Shown here: positions 1 through 7,323 of the stretch, one piece after another
How positions within the stretch are numbered: position 1 is the first letter of the stretch
How the letters are laid out: each line of letters starts with the position of its first letter
Assembly: GCF_900106065.1 (NCBI RefSeq)
Contig: NZ_LT629796.1
Coordinates: forward strand, 4,123,501 to 4,187,500
Reading direction: 5' to 3'
Source of the DNA: Pseudomonas mandelii
GTDB taxonomy: Bacteria; Pseudomonadota; Gammaproteobacteria; Pseudomonadales; Pseudomonadaceae
Length of the DNA: 64,000 nt
Notes under the pieces: model-generated
The model's database searches: none
The model's input: the letters and a program-made list of their open reading frames with translations, nothing else
Told to the model about the DNA's origin: nothing
Position numbers and translations under genes: made by a program

Positions 1-2346
1 CCATGCTGTCTCGCCGGGACGGATCAGTGCCTGCAGGTCTTCGGATAAATGCGCTGTCGGGCCATCACAAGAAGCTCCTTGACGACCATCGGGCGGGTCG
101 ACTTCTTCGAGGTCGCCGTCTTCAAGTTCGTCATCGCCAGAGTACTCCTGGTCGTCAGCCTCCCAGGGCTTTGCAGCCCACAGGGCATGAAGCTCTTCAT
201 CGCTCAGATCCTCGCGCAGCAAGTAGCACAGTGCGTCAGGATGGAGCTCTTGGACCTGTACATTGAACAGTGTGGCGAATCGACGCCGTGCAGCCTCTTT
301 GGCCCCGGCCTGGGCTTTCTCATAGGCTTCGATCTCGGCCCAATACGTGGCCTCTTCCTCGTCGTACTGGATCTGCGCTGAGGTACATTGCGCCGTGTCA
401 ACCCGGTGCTGCGCCTCGATGAGCTTCTGGTCAGCCTCGGCACGCGTCAGGACATTCGGCCAGTTGGGTGCCGGGGAATCGGTGCCAACCACAGCAAGAA
501 GCGTGTTCTGGTAGTCGATGAAGGCCATATTTTCGCCAGGAACCGGGTCGACGACGACAGGATCGTTGCTGATATCTTCGATGATCGGCGGAAGGCCGCG
601 TTTCTCCCGACCGCTGCCGGCACGGTCGACCAGATAACGTTCACGCCAGGCCTCGCCACGCGCGCGCTTCCCGTCACCCTCCAGGCTCATGGTGTACTTT
701 ATTAGCCACATGTGCATGTAGCGCTGGCGTTGCTCGCTGTGTTGCAGGGCGAGGTCATGGAAGCGCTGATAGAACGCTTCATCGTGGCCGCAGTCGAGGC
801 TGTCGCCTTCGTGGGCAACCTCGTGCTCGATGAGAGAAAAAATATAGGCAGCGCTCCTGAGCGGACTGGACTTGAGCCGTTTCACAAGGGTGACGTCGAC
901 GGCGATGTAGCTGCTGCCGTCGGTCCACGCCTCGGCGATGTTGGACTGCCCGAGAAGAATGTGCAGCGATTTACCCTCACGGACCTGCCCCCCGTACGCA
1001 GGCCGGCCACCCGTGCACAGGGCGGCGTAGTGATGCAGGCACCAGCGTAAAGCGGTCCAGGCGCGCCGTGTTTCCCGATCGAGCGCGTCTTTCTCCGTCA
1101 AGATATGGGTCCGCTCAATGAACGCGTCGCGCAGTGTTGAAAACGCGAGCAAGTCCGGAACGTAGAGGCCGTTCAGCCACCAGTACGGTGTGCCGTTCTG
1201 CTCCACGTCGTGGCGCAGGTTGGCATGGACCCGAATGATGCAGTCGAGAAAATCCTGTGCGTTGTAGCAGCCGAAGCGGTCGAGCGTGGTGGGGTGAACA
1301 ATCACGGCGATACCTTCGCGGGCGATGGTTTCCCCCTTCGGGACCTCGAAGGCGTTGTCTACGACCGCGAACCTGCCGCCTTGCCGCTGGTTGTGGCTAT
1401 AACGGCATTTGCGCAGAAAGTCCTCTAACGACACGTGCCGCTTGCCGGGCAGAAGCGTGACGACCTCTTCCCGAGAGTAGATCTGGACGATGTTGGCATC
1501 GCCCGAAAGCAAGGCCCGCGCGGATTTTTCACGGCGAGCCTCGGTTTTGCGGTGGTCACCAAGACGGGACGCCATCTGGTCAGCCATCTGGCCAAATTGC
1601 CTGGCAATTGATTTCCACGCCGAGCAGGTCTTGCGCAGGATTTCGGTGCGGGAGACGTTCAGGCCGATGGCCTTTTTGGAAACGATGAGGCCGCCTGCAC
1701 CCCACAAATGCGCGGGATCGTGACGCACCAGTACGCCCTGGTTGTAGATGGAAACGGCGCCGTCCGCTTTCACCCGATACCAGGCGAACTCGTCCTCGGC
1801 ATCCCAGTGCTCGGTGCGGGGATCGCGGGTGATGCGCTGGCCATTCAGCTCAACGCTGACGGGGGTGTAACGCACCAGGTCCCGAACCTCCTGGATGGCC
1901 GACATCAGCTCCACATCACTCAGGACTTCGTACCAGTCGCCAGAGATCGAACAGCCCGGCGACGCGTCCTGGAGGTCGTCCAGATCGTAGTGATAGCCCA
2001 TCGCACGTGTATCGACGGTCATCCTCCAGGCATTGGAGCGCCAGACTGTCTTGGCATGCGCCATGATCTGGCCGCGCCCGAGGCGGAAACGGCCGTAGGT
2101 GGCGTCGCCTTCATCGTGTGGCGTGCCGAACCGACCGAAGTACCGAACGACATCGTCGCGGCTGGCAAAGCCCTGGCCGTCGTCGCTGCAGGTGAAGCCA
2201 CTACGGGTCAGTGAAAGATGCACAGAGCTGGCCCTGGCGTCGACCGAGTTCATCAGCAACTCGATGAGGGCTTTGCTGATGGAGCCCGCCTGGCTGTAAA
2301 TGATGTGATGGATGATCTGCGGATCGAGCTCGAATGGCAGACGCAT
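1..2346 (-). CDS. GHKL-type ATPase with HExxH motif, ICE-encoded (3' end outside window)
   Basis: The reading frame from the ATG at 2346 stays open for 782 codons to the left edge; I checked every triplet for stops. The N-terminus is a GHKL (Hsp90/MutL/histidine-kinase) ATP-binding fold: N-box E29-x3-N33-x2-D36-A37, then DDGQGF at about 55-60 and a glycine-rich GRFRLGRGQ about 25 residues later. Around residues 508-512 lies HEVAH, followed by GHDEAFYQRF, an arrangement like the HExxH...GHxxxF zinc site of SprT/Spartan-like peptidases. The last 200 visible residues are acidic and Glu/Ala-rich. A good ribosome site (AAGGAGGG) precedes the ATG. Large ATP-binding proteins of this kind occur on conjugative elements and plasmids, but I know no assigned role. 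The ATPase fold is well supported; the peptidase reading is inference from the motif. Confidence 0.8.
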   Translation of the reverse strand, partial: MRLPFELDPQIIHHIIYSQAGSISKALIELLMNSVDARASSVHLSLTRSGFTCSDDGQGFASRDDVVRYFGRFGTPHDEGDATYGRFRLGRGQIMAHAKTVWRSNAWRMTVDTRAMGYHYDLDDLQDASPGCSISGDWYEVLSDVELMSAIQEVRDLVRYTPVSVELNGQRITRDPRTEHWDAEDEFAWYRVKADGAVSIYNQGVLVRHDPAHLWGAGGLIVSKKAIGLNVSRTEILRKTCSAWKSIARQFGQMADQMASRLGDHRKTEARREKSARALLSGDANIVQIYSREEVVTLLPGKRHVSLEDFLRKCRYSHNQRQGGRFAVVDNAFEVPKGETIAREGIAVIVHPTTLDRFGCYNAQDFLDCIIRVHANLRHDVEQNGTPYWWLNGLYVPDLLAFSTLRDAFIERTHILTEKDALDRETRRAWTALRWCLHHYAALCTGGRPAYGGQVREGKSLHILLGQSNIAEAWTDGSSYIAVDVTLVKRLKSSPLRSAAYIFSLIEHEVAHEGDSLDCGHDEAFYQRFHDLALQHSEQRQRYMHMWLIKYTMSLEGDGKRARGEAWRERYLVDRAGSGREKRGLPPIIEDISNDPVVVDPVPGENMAFIDYQNTLLAVVGTDSPAPNWPNVLTRAEADQKLIEAQHRVDTAQCTSAQIQYDEEEATYWAEIEAYEKAQAGAKEAARRRFATLFNVQVQELHPDALCYLLREDLSDEELHALWAAKPWEADDQEYSGDDELEDGDLEEVDPPDGRQGASCDGPTAHLSEDLQALIRPGETAW

Positions 2347-3211
2347 GGACCCTCCTTGTAGCGTTAGGTCAAGATATTGATGAATACGCCGTCCATTTCA
2401 TTGCCGATGCGCAATGAAGAGCCCGGCATTCGACCTGTGCACCGGGAAAGAATGGACACCCGATCATTGATGCCGGCGATTACCGGGGTTGTCGAAAACC
2501 TAACCGAGCCGCTGCTGCTCCGTATTCAGCGTGAGTGGGTGTGAGCAGACCGACGTAAGCAGCGTGTGATGGCGTGCTCAGGAGGTTCAAGCGTGTCGTG
2601 AGTGGAACATCGGGGGGCATCGTCATGTACCGCGGACAGCGACCTCAGTGGACGTCAGTGGAGCAACTTGAGATGATCCAGGCCCAAGCGGTTGGGTGCA
2701 AAGTGGCGAGACAGCGAGTGATGGTCGTTAAGCTACCCCCTGATCAGCCGAAGAAAGACGCTATGCAATGGGCCAAGCGTTAGTGACGATTTGCAACGAG
2801 AGTGAGGTGATGGCGAAGACGCTTACCGATGCATACCTAGTGCTGCTGTTGGCGGCGACCATCCACGGCACGGATGCCGCAGTGCGTGATACGGCGAAGC
2901 GCTGTACCAAAACGCTGCCGAGAAGCAAGCGGGATGTGATGTACCAGATAGTCGACAGCAAGGAACCGCTCAAACTTGTGTTCCATATCGCGGAGAATCT
3001 GGACTGATGTGGCAAGCGAGAAGCGTCTGCAAGAGTAGCCGGAAGCCATGAGGCCGCGAATGGGGGCCGTAGGTTGGTTCTCCGGGAGCTTCTCCATGTG
3101 CCGCGAGCGGTGGATCTCAGTGGAACGCCATGGACGCTGACTGTTGCCCGGTGAGCGACTGGTGGTTGGCGCAATCGCTCAGCGGGAAAGGTGCACGCAG
3201 GGCGGGAATGA
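2347..3211. other. 865-bp stretch between ssb and the GHKL ATPase gene
   Basis: No convincing long gene is present here. Two short stretches containing CTCAGTGGACG or CTCAGTGGAACG (about 2645 and 3117) echo a segment of the 100-bp repeat units at 5.1-5.5 kb. One short plus-strand frame is listed separately. The promoter of the ATPase gene should lie in 2350-2500, but I see no clear -35/-10 pair. Confidence 0.5.
2810..3007 (+). CDS. possible small protein (65 aa), unknown
   Basis: The ATG at 2810 is preceded by a purine-rich GAGAGTGAGG and opens 65 codons with a plausible composition: a hydrophobic segment DAYLVLLLAATIHG followed by a Lys/Arg-rich middle. It would be the only plus-strand gene in this part of the island. 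An overlapping antisense frame of 169 codons is rich in Ser, Arg and Pro and looks like a shadow. I do not recognise the protein, and the call rests on composition only. Confidence 0.3.
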   Translation: MAKTLTDAYLVLLLAATIHGTDAAVRDTAKRCTKTLPRSKRDVMYQIVDSKEPLKLVFHIAENLD

Positions 3212-3607
3212 TCACTCGTTCTCGGCTGGCTCCGCTGCCGCGGGCTTGGCCCCGAGCACGACAGACTCAATGCGATAAGGCAGGATGCCAGCGCGACGCG
3301 CTTCGATCTTGAAGGTCACGCGCTCGTTTTCGTCCGCATCCTCCCAATCGTCTTTCACCGCCCGACCTTCGACCAAGACGCGCATGCCCTTCTGGTACAG
3401 CGCGGCCCAGCGCTCGGCGTCGCGATGCCAGATCTCGACCGGCGCCCAGAACCCACCGCGATCTTCAAAGCCCTCCTTGGTAGGCACGGGGTTGTCGAAA
3501 TAGACATTCAGGCGCAGCAGCCTGCGCGGCTCATTGTTGCCGTTCGGAAACTCGCGGAATTCTGGCGCAGAACCGATGTTGCCCTCGCCGTAGAAATGCG
3601 TGCTCAT
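3212..3607 (-). CDS. ssb: ICE single-stranded DNA-binding protein
   Basis: This 131-residue protein has the OB-fold pattern of the SSB relatives found on PFGI-1/ICEclc-type elements: MSTHFYGEGNIGSAPEF at the N-terminus, a central WAPVEIWHRDAERWAALYQKG block, then RVLVEGRAVKDDW. It lacks the long Gly/Pro-rich tail and acidic tip of chromosomal SSB and ends in an Ala/Glu-rich stretch. It is expected to coat single strands during transfer or rolling replication of the element. The start at 3607 has AAGGAG at the right distance; the frame extends 26 codons further upstream but that part overlaps the preceding gene. It overlaps the DUF3158 gene by 4 bp, so the two are probably cotranscribed. Confidence 0.85.
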   Translation of the reverse strand: MSTHFYGEGNIGSAPEFREFPNGNNEPRRLLRLNVYFDNPVPTKEGFEDRGGFWAPVEIWHRDAERWAALYQKGMRVLVEGRAVKDDWEDADENERVTFKIEARRAGILPYRIESVVLGAKPAAAEPAENE

Positions 3608-4119
3608 GGGTGTGACTCCTTGGGGGTGGTGGCGTGGACACGCCGTTGGTAAGCCCCCTCGGCGTGGACCAACTTGCTGGCGCATTCCGAGGTTTGGCGG
3701 GCGATGCTGTGAGTGAGGCTGATCTGCAGGTTCAGCACGATGCGCTGCACCTCGATGGTGTAGAGGTCATCGATCAGCGATGTCGGTGTGCCGGGGCTGG
3801 CAAGCAGCTCCTCCCACAAAGCCGTACCCATGCGTGAGCGATCAAGGTTGCGCCAGCGCAGAAAGGTCGTGCCTGCGCCAGTGGTTTGCTGGGCCAGTTG
3901 CACAGGAAGGAGGTTGAAGGGGTGGCTGCGGGCCTGCGACAGCACCTTGCGCTGCGCCAGTCCGATCAGATCGTCCCGCAGTGCTTTGCACTGGCTGGCC
4001 CAGGTCGCAAGCTCCCCATTACCTTTAAAAGGTTTTAAAAGGCCTTTTAGGTAGCCTGCGTGTTCCAGCCGCTGGAAGTCCGCCTGTTCCAGTGCCAAGA
4101 AGCGGTTGGATGCGGTCAT
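3604..4119 (-). CDS. DUF3158 family ICE protein
   Basis: This 171-residue, helix-rich soluble protein (MTASNRFLALEQADFQRLEH...) matches the DUF3158 family as I know it: small proteins encoded between a DUF1845 gene and ssb on integrative conjugative elements. There is no signal peptide, membrane segment or catalytic motif. It overlaps the upstream DUF1845 gene and the downstream ssb by 4 bp each (ATGA-type junctions), which points to translational coupling in a three-gene operon. Its biochemical role is unknown. Family assignment is by pattern memory and by gene order. Confidence 0.7.
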   Translation of the reverse strand: MTASNRFLALEQADFQRLEHAGYLKGLLKPFKGNGELATWASQCKALRDDLIGLAQRKVLSQARSHPFNLLPVQLAQQTTGAGTTFLRWRNLDRSRMGTALWEELLASPGTPTSLIDDLYTIEVQRIVLNLQISLTHSIARQTSECASKLVHAEGAYQRRVHATTPKESHP

Positions 4120-4943
4120 GCTGGGTGGTCCTCGCGGTCCAACGACACGGAAGAGTCTTCGCCCAGAGGTCCCCCTGCAGATACGGCTGGCTCAGCCGCG
4201 TCGGGTTCACCGGCTGGCGCAATATCGGAAGTTGTTGACGGAGTTGGCGCCGATGCAAAAGGGGCACGACGGATGAGCGGTGGCGCAAAGCGTGAACGGC
4301 GCGTGCCTTCCAGCACGTCCTGCGGCAGTTCACCGTATTTCTCCAGGGCGGCACGCGCCGCCGCGTTGTTTGCGGCGAAATCATCGCGCTTCGTACCGGA
4401 GTAGCGATACTGCTGCGCCAGGCTGAAAAGGCTGCGCAGCGCATGTGCGCCTTCATTGAGCCAGCGTTCCAGGGTGCTGCGGTCGATCAGGGCCGTGTGA
4501 TGCGCCAGGATCAGGCGCCGGGCCAGGTCGTCGTAGTCGGCCAGCAGATAGACCGCCATGAAGCCGAGTTGCGAGGCCACGAACAGGGGTAGCTTTACCG
4601 GCTGGACGTTGAGGTTCTCGCCCAGACTGAGTGCCGCCGGCACATCGGCCAGCGCCTGATCAACCTGTTCGCGCAGGGTCTGGAGTTGTGCCTTGGTGGT
4701 GCTGAGCTTGTCTTCGATGCGCAGCATCCACCAGTCGGAGTAGGGGTCGTCTTGCTCAGAACCTCGCTTGAGCTTGGTCATGATGGCGACAAAACCGTTG
4801 AGGCCAACAATGCCCGGCTTGCCTTCGGAGGGCGCGCGTCCGTGCCAGATGCGGGACGCATGATGGGTGTGCAGTGTCAGCGACATCGCGCTGCGCAATG
4901 ACCCAAGGTTCAACTGCAGAGAAGATTCGGGTTCGGTGGCCAT
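4116..4943 (-). CDS. DUF1845 / PFL_4669-family ICE protein
   Basis: This 275-residue protein begins MATEPESSLQLNLGSLRSAM and contains HTHHASRIWHGR and GIVGLNGFVAIMTKLKRGSEQDDPY, the hallmark N-terminal region of the integrating conjugative element family PFL_4669 (DUF1845). It has no signal peptide or membrane segments, and its Pro/Ser-rich tail looks disordered. It is the first gene after the 100-bp palindromic repeat array, so that array is the likely control region for this gene, DUF3158 and ssb. The function is unknown. In ICEclc the operon that includes ssb is activated only in transfer-competent cells, and similar control here is an inference. Confidence 0.8.
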   Translation of the reverse strand: MATEPESSLQLNLGSLRSAMSLTLHTHHASRIWHGRAPSEGKPGIVGLNGFVAIMTKLKRGSEQDDPYSDWWMLRIEDKLSTTKAQLQTLREQVDQALADVPAALSLGENLNVQPVKLPLFVASQLGFMAVYLLADYDDLARRLILAHHTALIDRSTLERWLNEGAHALRSLFSLAQQYRYSGTKRDDFAANNAAARAALEKYGELPQDVLEGTRRSRFAPPLIRRAPFASAPTPSTTSDIAPAGEPDAAEPAVSAGGPLGEDSSVSLDREDHPA

Positions 4944-5116
4944 CGTGACGACTCTCGGTGAGGAAACGAGTCGCCAGCATCGGCATTGACCGGAAGGGTG
5001 TCAGTCATCAAACCGCACCGCATGACCGCCTGTTTGTGAATTCGCACTGCCGCAGTGGAATCTTGCACCTCCCTGCGGATGAGAGGGTGGCGTGAGGCAT
5101 TCTGCGTCCGTTGCCC

Positions 5117-5480
5117 GCCACCGTTGCCGGAAGGCAGCCTGTTCAACTATACCAGTGGTATAGGCGACGGTGGCCTTCAGTGGACGCTTCAGGCGGATGA
5201 CCCCGGGGCTGGAGGTGATGCATTGCAAGGAACGCAGTCTGTTCAACTATACCAGTGGTATAGGCGACGGTGGCCTTCGGTGGACTCTTCAGGCGGATGA
5301 CCTGAGGCTGGAGATGATGCGTTGCAGGGAAGGCAGCCTGTTCAACTATACCAGTGGTATAGGCGACGGTGGCCTTCGGTGGACTCTTCAGGCGAATGAC
5401 TCTGCGGCTGGAGGTGATGCATTGAAGGGAAGGCAGTGTGTTCAACTATACCAGTGGTATAGGCGATCATGGACGTCGTT
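5117..5480. repeat. four ~100-bp direct repeats each carrying a perfect 17-bp palindrome
   Basis: The palindrome CTATACCAGTGGTATAG (8-bp arms, one central base) occurs at 5147-5163, 5247-5263, 5346-5362 and 5446-5462, a spacing of 100, 99 and 100 bp. The flanking sequence is repeated too: GGCGACGGTGGCCTTCGGTG after the palindrome and GGCTGGAGGTGATGC before the next one. The fourth unit diverges to the right of the palindrome. The array fills the gap between the STY4528-type replication gene (ends 5561) and the DUF1845 gene (starts 4943). Short frames crossing the array are not coding, because the 100/99 spacing breaks their phase. It could be an operator array, a partition (parS-like) site or a replication origin. 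Confidence 0.9.
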
Positions 5481-5560
5481 GGACTTGCTGGCAGAGGTAT
5501 AGGACAAACCCTGATGTTGAGCATTGGCAAAACGCCATTGATGCCCCGTGGGTGCTGCTT

Positions 5561-6748
5561 TCACCTACCCAGCAGAGAGCGCAGCCGTGCGATGTTCTTT
5601 CGGGCGACTTCAGGGTCGACAGCCTGCGTTGGCGGTGGCTGTGGGGGCTGGCTTACCGGGGGGCTGGCTGTCTTCTGACCGACCCAGGCGTGAAACTCAC
5701 CCTTCATGGCCTTCTGAATGATGCCAAACAGGTAGCCCGCAGGGTTGCGCACTGAGCTTGCCCGACAACGTGCATCCCATTCGTCGAGGATGGCTTGGTG
5801 CAACTCGGCATCCACAGGCTGCAGTGCGGTCAGCGCGCCTGATTGCTGCTCTGCTTTGAGTGACAGGAAGCGTTCGGGTAGGCGAAGTTTTCCCCGCTCG
5901 CGCGGTACTGTACGTACTTCTTTTAATTCTTTTTCTTTACGTACAGTACTATCGGTCTTCGGATTCCGAAGTGAGTCGGTTTTACTGGGTTTTACGCCTG
6001 CTTCGGATTCCGAAGTCGGGGGGGTAGGATTCCGAAGTAAGTCTTTGGGACCTTCTTCGGATTCGTGGTCATCCCCAGGTTGTGGATAACTTTGCTCTTC
6101 GGTCCAGCCTTGCGCAGCCAATCGCTGCGACAGCACCTGAAGCCTGCTTGGCAGTATTCGCCCGCTGAGCAGCGGGTCGTCGGCCATTTCTTTGAGCGTG
6201 TGCACACCGACACGCTGGACGGACTTGCTGGCGTGATTCAATGCCTGGCTGACCAGACCCAAATAATCCGGGTCGAGCTGAATGGCTTCATAGGGCGTCA
6301 GGGGCTCGTCGTGCAGCACATAGAGATTGCCCTGTATTCGTCCTGTTTTCGGATCACGACGGCGCCTCACCAGACTGATCCAGCGCGTCAGGCGCAGCAA
6401 CGTTAGCGCCCGCGCGACGGTCTCATGGGACGCACGAGCCGTGCACGGCATTGAGGCCAGATAGGGGCAGAGCTGATCGTAGGTGGGGAAGGCGGTGACC
6501 CCATCGTCGTTGAGCAGCAGACGAAAGACCTGCCAGGCATTTCGTTCAAGCGGGGTCAGCCGGTTATCCAGCAGCAATGCACGGGGCACGCTGTCATGGC
6601 GGTTGCCGCTGAAGATGAATCCATCAGAGGGAGGGGGTGCCGGAGTCGGCGCCGGTGTTGTGTCCGGGGGAGGTTGCATGTGCTGCAGTGCCTGGTCGAA
6701 CAGCTCCCCCAGCGATACGGGGCCGCGTGAATGACGTGGACTGCCCAT
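5561..6748 (-). CDS. STY4528-family island replication protein
   Basis: This 395-residue protein resembles the STY4528 family, annotated as a pathogenicity-island replication protein. It has a Pro-rich N-terminal linker, then a winged-helix-like block (SVPRALLLDNRLTPLERNAWQ ... FPTYDQLCPYLASMP ... HETVARALTLLRLTRWISLV) typical of plasmid/phage replication initiators and helix-turn-helix proteins. A low-complexity middle follows (SESEAGVKPSKTDSLRNPK, about 240-280), and the end is a helical domain (NPAGYLFGIIQKAMKGEFHAW) like those of DnaT/primosome-type proteins. Its start overlaps the DUF2857 stop (TGATG). It lies directly beside the palindromic repeat array, as expected for an initiator and its origin. 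Family identity is fairly sure; replication activity is inferred. Confidence 0.75.
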   Translation of the reverse strand: MGSPRHSRGPVSLGELFDQALQHMQPPPDTTPAPTPAPPPSDGFIFSGNRHDSVPRALLLDNRLTPLERNAWQVFRLLLNDDGVTAFPTYDQLCPYLASMPCTARASHETVARALTLLRLTRWISLVRRRRDPKTGRIQGNLYVLHDEPLTPYEAIQLDPDYLGLVSQALNHASKSVQRVGVHTLKEMADDPLLSGRILPSRLQVLSQRLAAQGWTEEQSYPQPGDDHESEEGPKDLLRNPTPPTSESEAGVKPSKTDSLRNPKTDSTVRKEKELKEVRTVPRERGKLRLPERFLSLKAEQQSGALTALQPVDAELHQAILDEWDARCRASSVRNPAGYLFGIIQKAMKGEFHAWVGQKTASPPVSQPPQPPPTQAVDPEVARKNIARLRSLLGR

Positions 6749-7323
6749 CAGACCAGCCCTTCATCAATCCACCCTCGGATAGCGCTCCAGATCACTGAGA
6801 TGGGCAGGCCCGTGCATTCGGCAAGATCGGCTGTAATCGCAAGCATTGCCATGTCGTCGTTCAACTCGGTGCCACGTTCTTTGACGGTCGCTGACCAGCG
6901 ATGCCAGAGATCAGCGTCCTGTTCTTCTGACAGGACCGGATGCCGGCCCTTGCGTTTCGGTAGCCCGATGACGTCGCGCCTGAGGGCGATTTCCTGGTGG
7001 GTCAAGCCGTAGAACTTGCTGATGAGCTCCGTACTCGCTCCCAGCCGCAGAAGCCGATCGATTTCTTCAATCTCCCGGGTGACATCATTCACCTGGCTCA
7101 AGAGATGATGCAGCACCTCCTTGTTCACGCTCACTGAGCACCATTTAACGGTTGCGTTGGCCAGGAGACTGGCCATGGCCGGGTGCTTGAGTGCCTCCAG
7201 CGCCGTGTCGTCGAACCCCATGGATTTTGCCCGGCGTAGCTGGCCGTTGCGCAAATCGTGGAGCGCTTGCGCGATCACTGCCTGATTGAGCGGATGGGGG
7301 TCGGGCATGGCGGCCGTCCTCAT
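6748..7323 (-). CDS. DUF2857 family protein (STY4526-like), possible ICE activator subunit
   Basis: This 191-residue protein contains the DUF2857 pattern LLRLGASTELISKFYGLTHQEIALRRDVIGLPKRKGRHP, a helix-turn-helix-like core resembling FlhC-type regulators, followed by WHRW and an amphipathic C-terminus. The ATG at 7323 overlaps the parB stop (ATGA), and its own stop overlaps the replication gene. As I recall, a DUF2857/FlhC-like protein (BisC) acts in ICEclc with a ParB-domain partner (BisD) as the bistable activator of transfer genes. This gene and the neighbouring parB occupy the same relative places. That functional link is inference from gene order, not shown by sequence alone. Confidence 0.7.
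   Translation of the reverse strand: MRTAAMPDPHPLNQAVIAQALHDLRNGQLRRAKSMGFDDTALEALKHPAMASLLANATVKWCSVSVNKEVLHHLLSQVNDVTREIEEIDRLLRLGASTELISKFYGLTHQEIALRRDVIGLPKRKGRHPVLSEEQDADLWHRWSATVKERGTELNDDMAMLAITADLAECTGLPISVIWSAIRGWIDEGLV

Noticed and set aside
2761..3270. 169-codon minus-strand frame in the gap after ssb
   Set aside because: It is Ser/Arg/Pro-rich without motif, overlaps ssb and antisenses the more plausible small plus-strand frame.
5117..5480. CRISPR array
   Set aside because: There are only four units, the spacers are themselves repeated, the palindromic part is short, and no cas genes are near.
5055..5530. Short frames encoding LFNYTSGIGDGGLRWTLQA-like peptide repeats
   Set aside because: They arise from the 100-bp DNA repeats; the 100/99 spacing breaks phase, and no ribosome site is seen.
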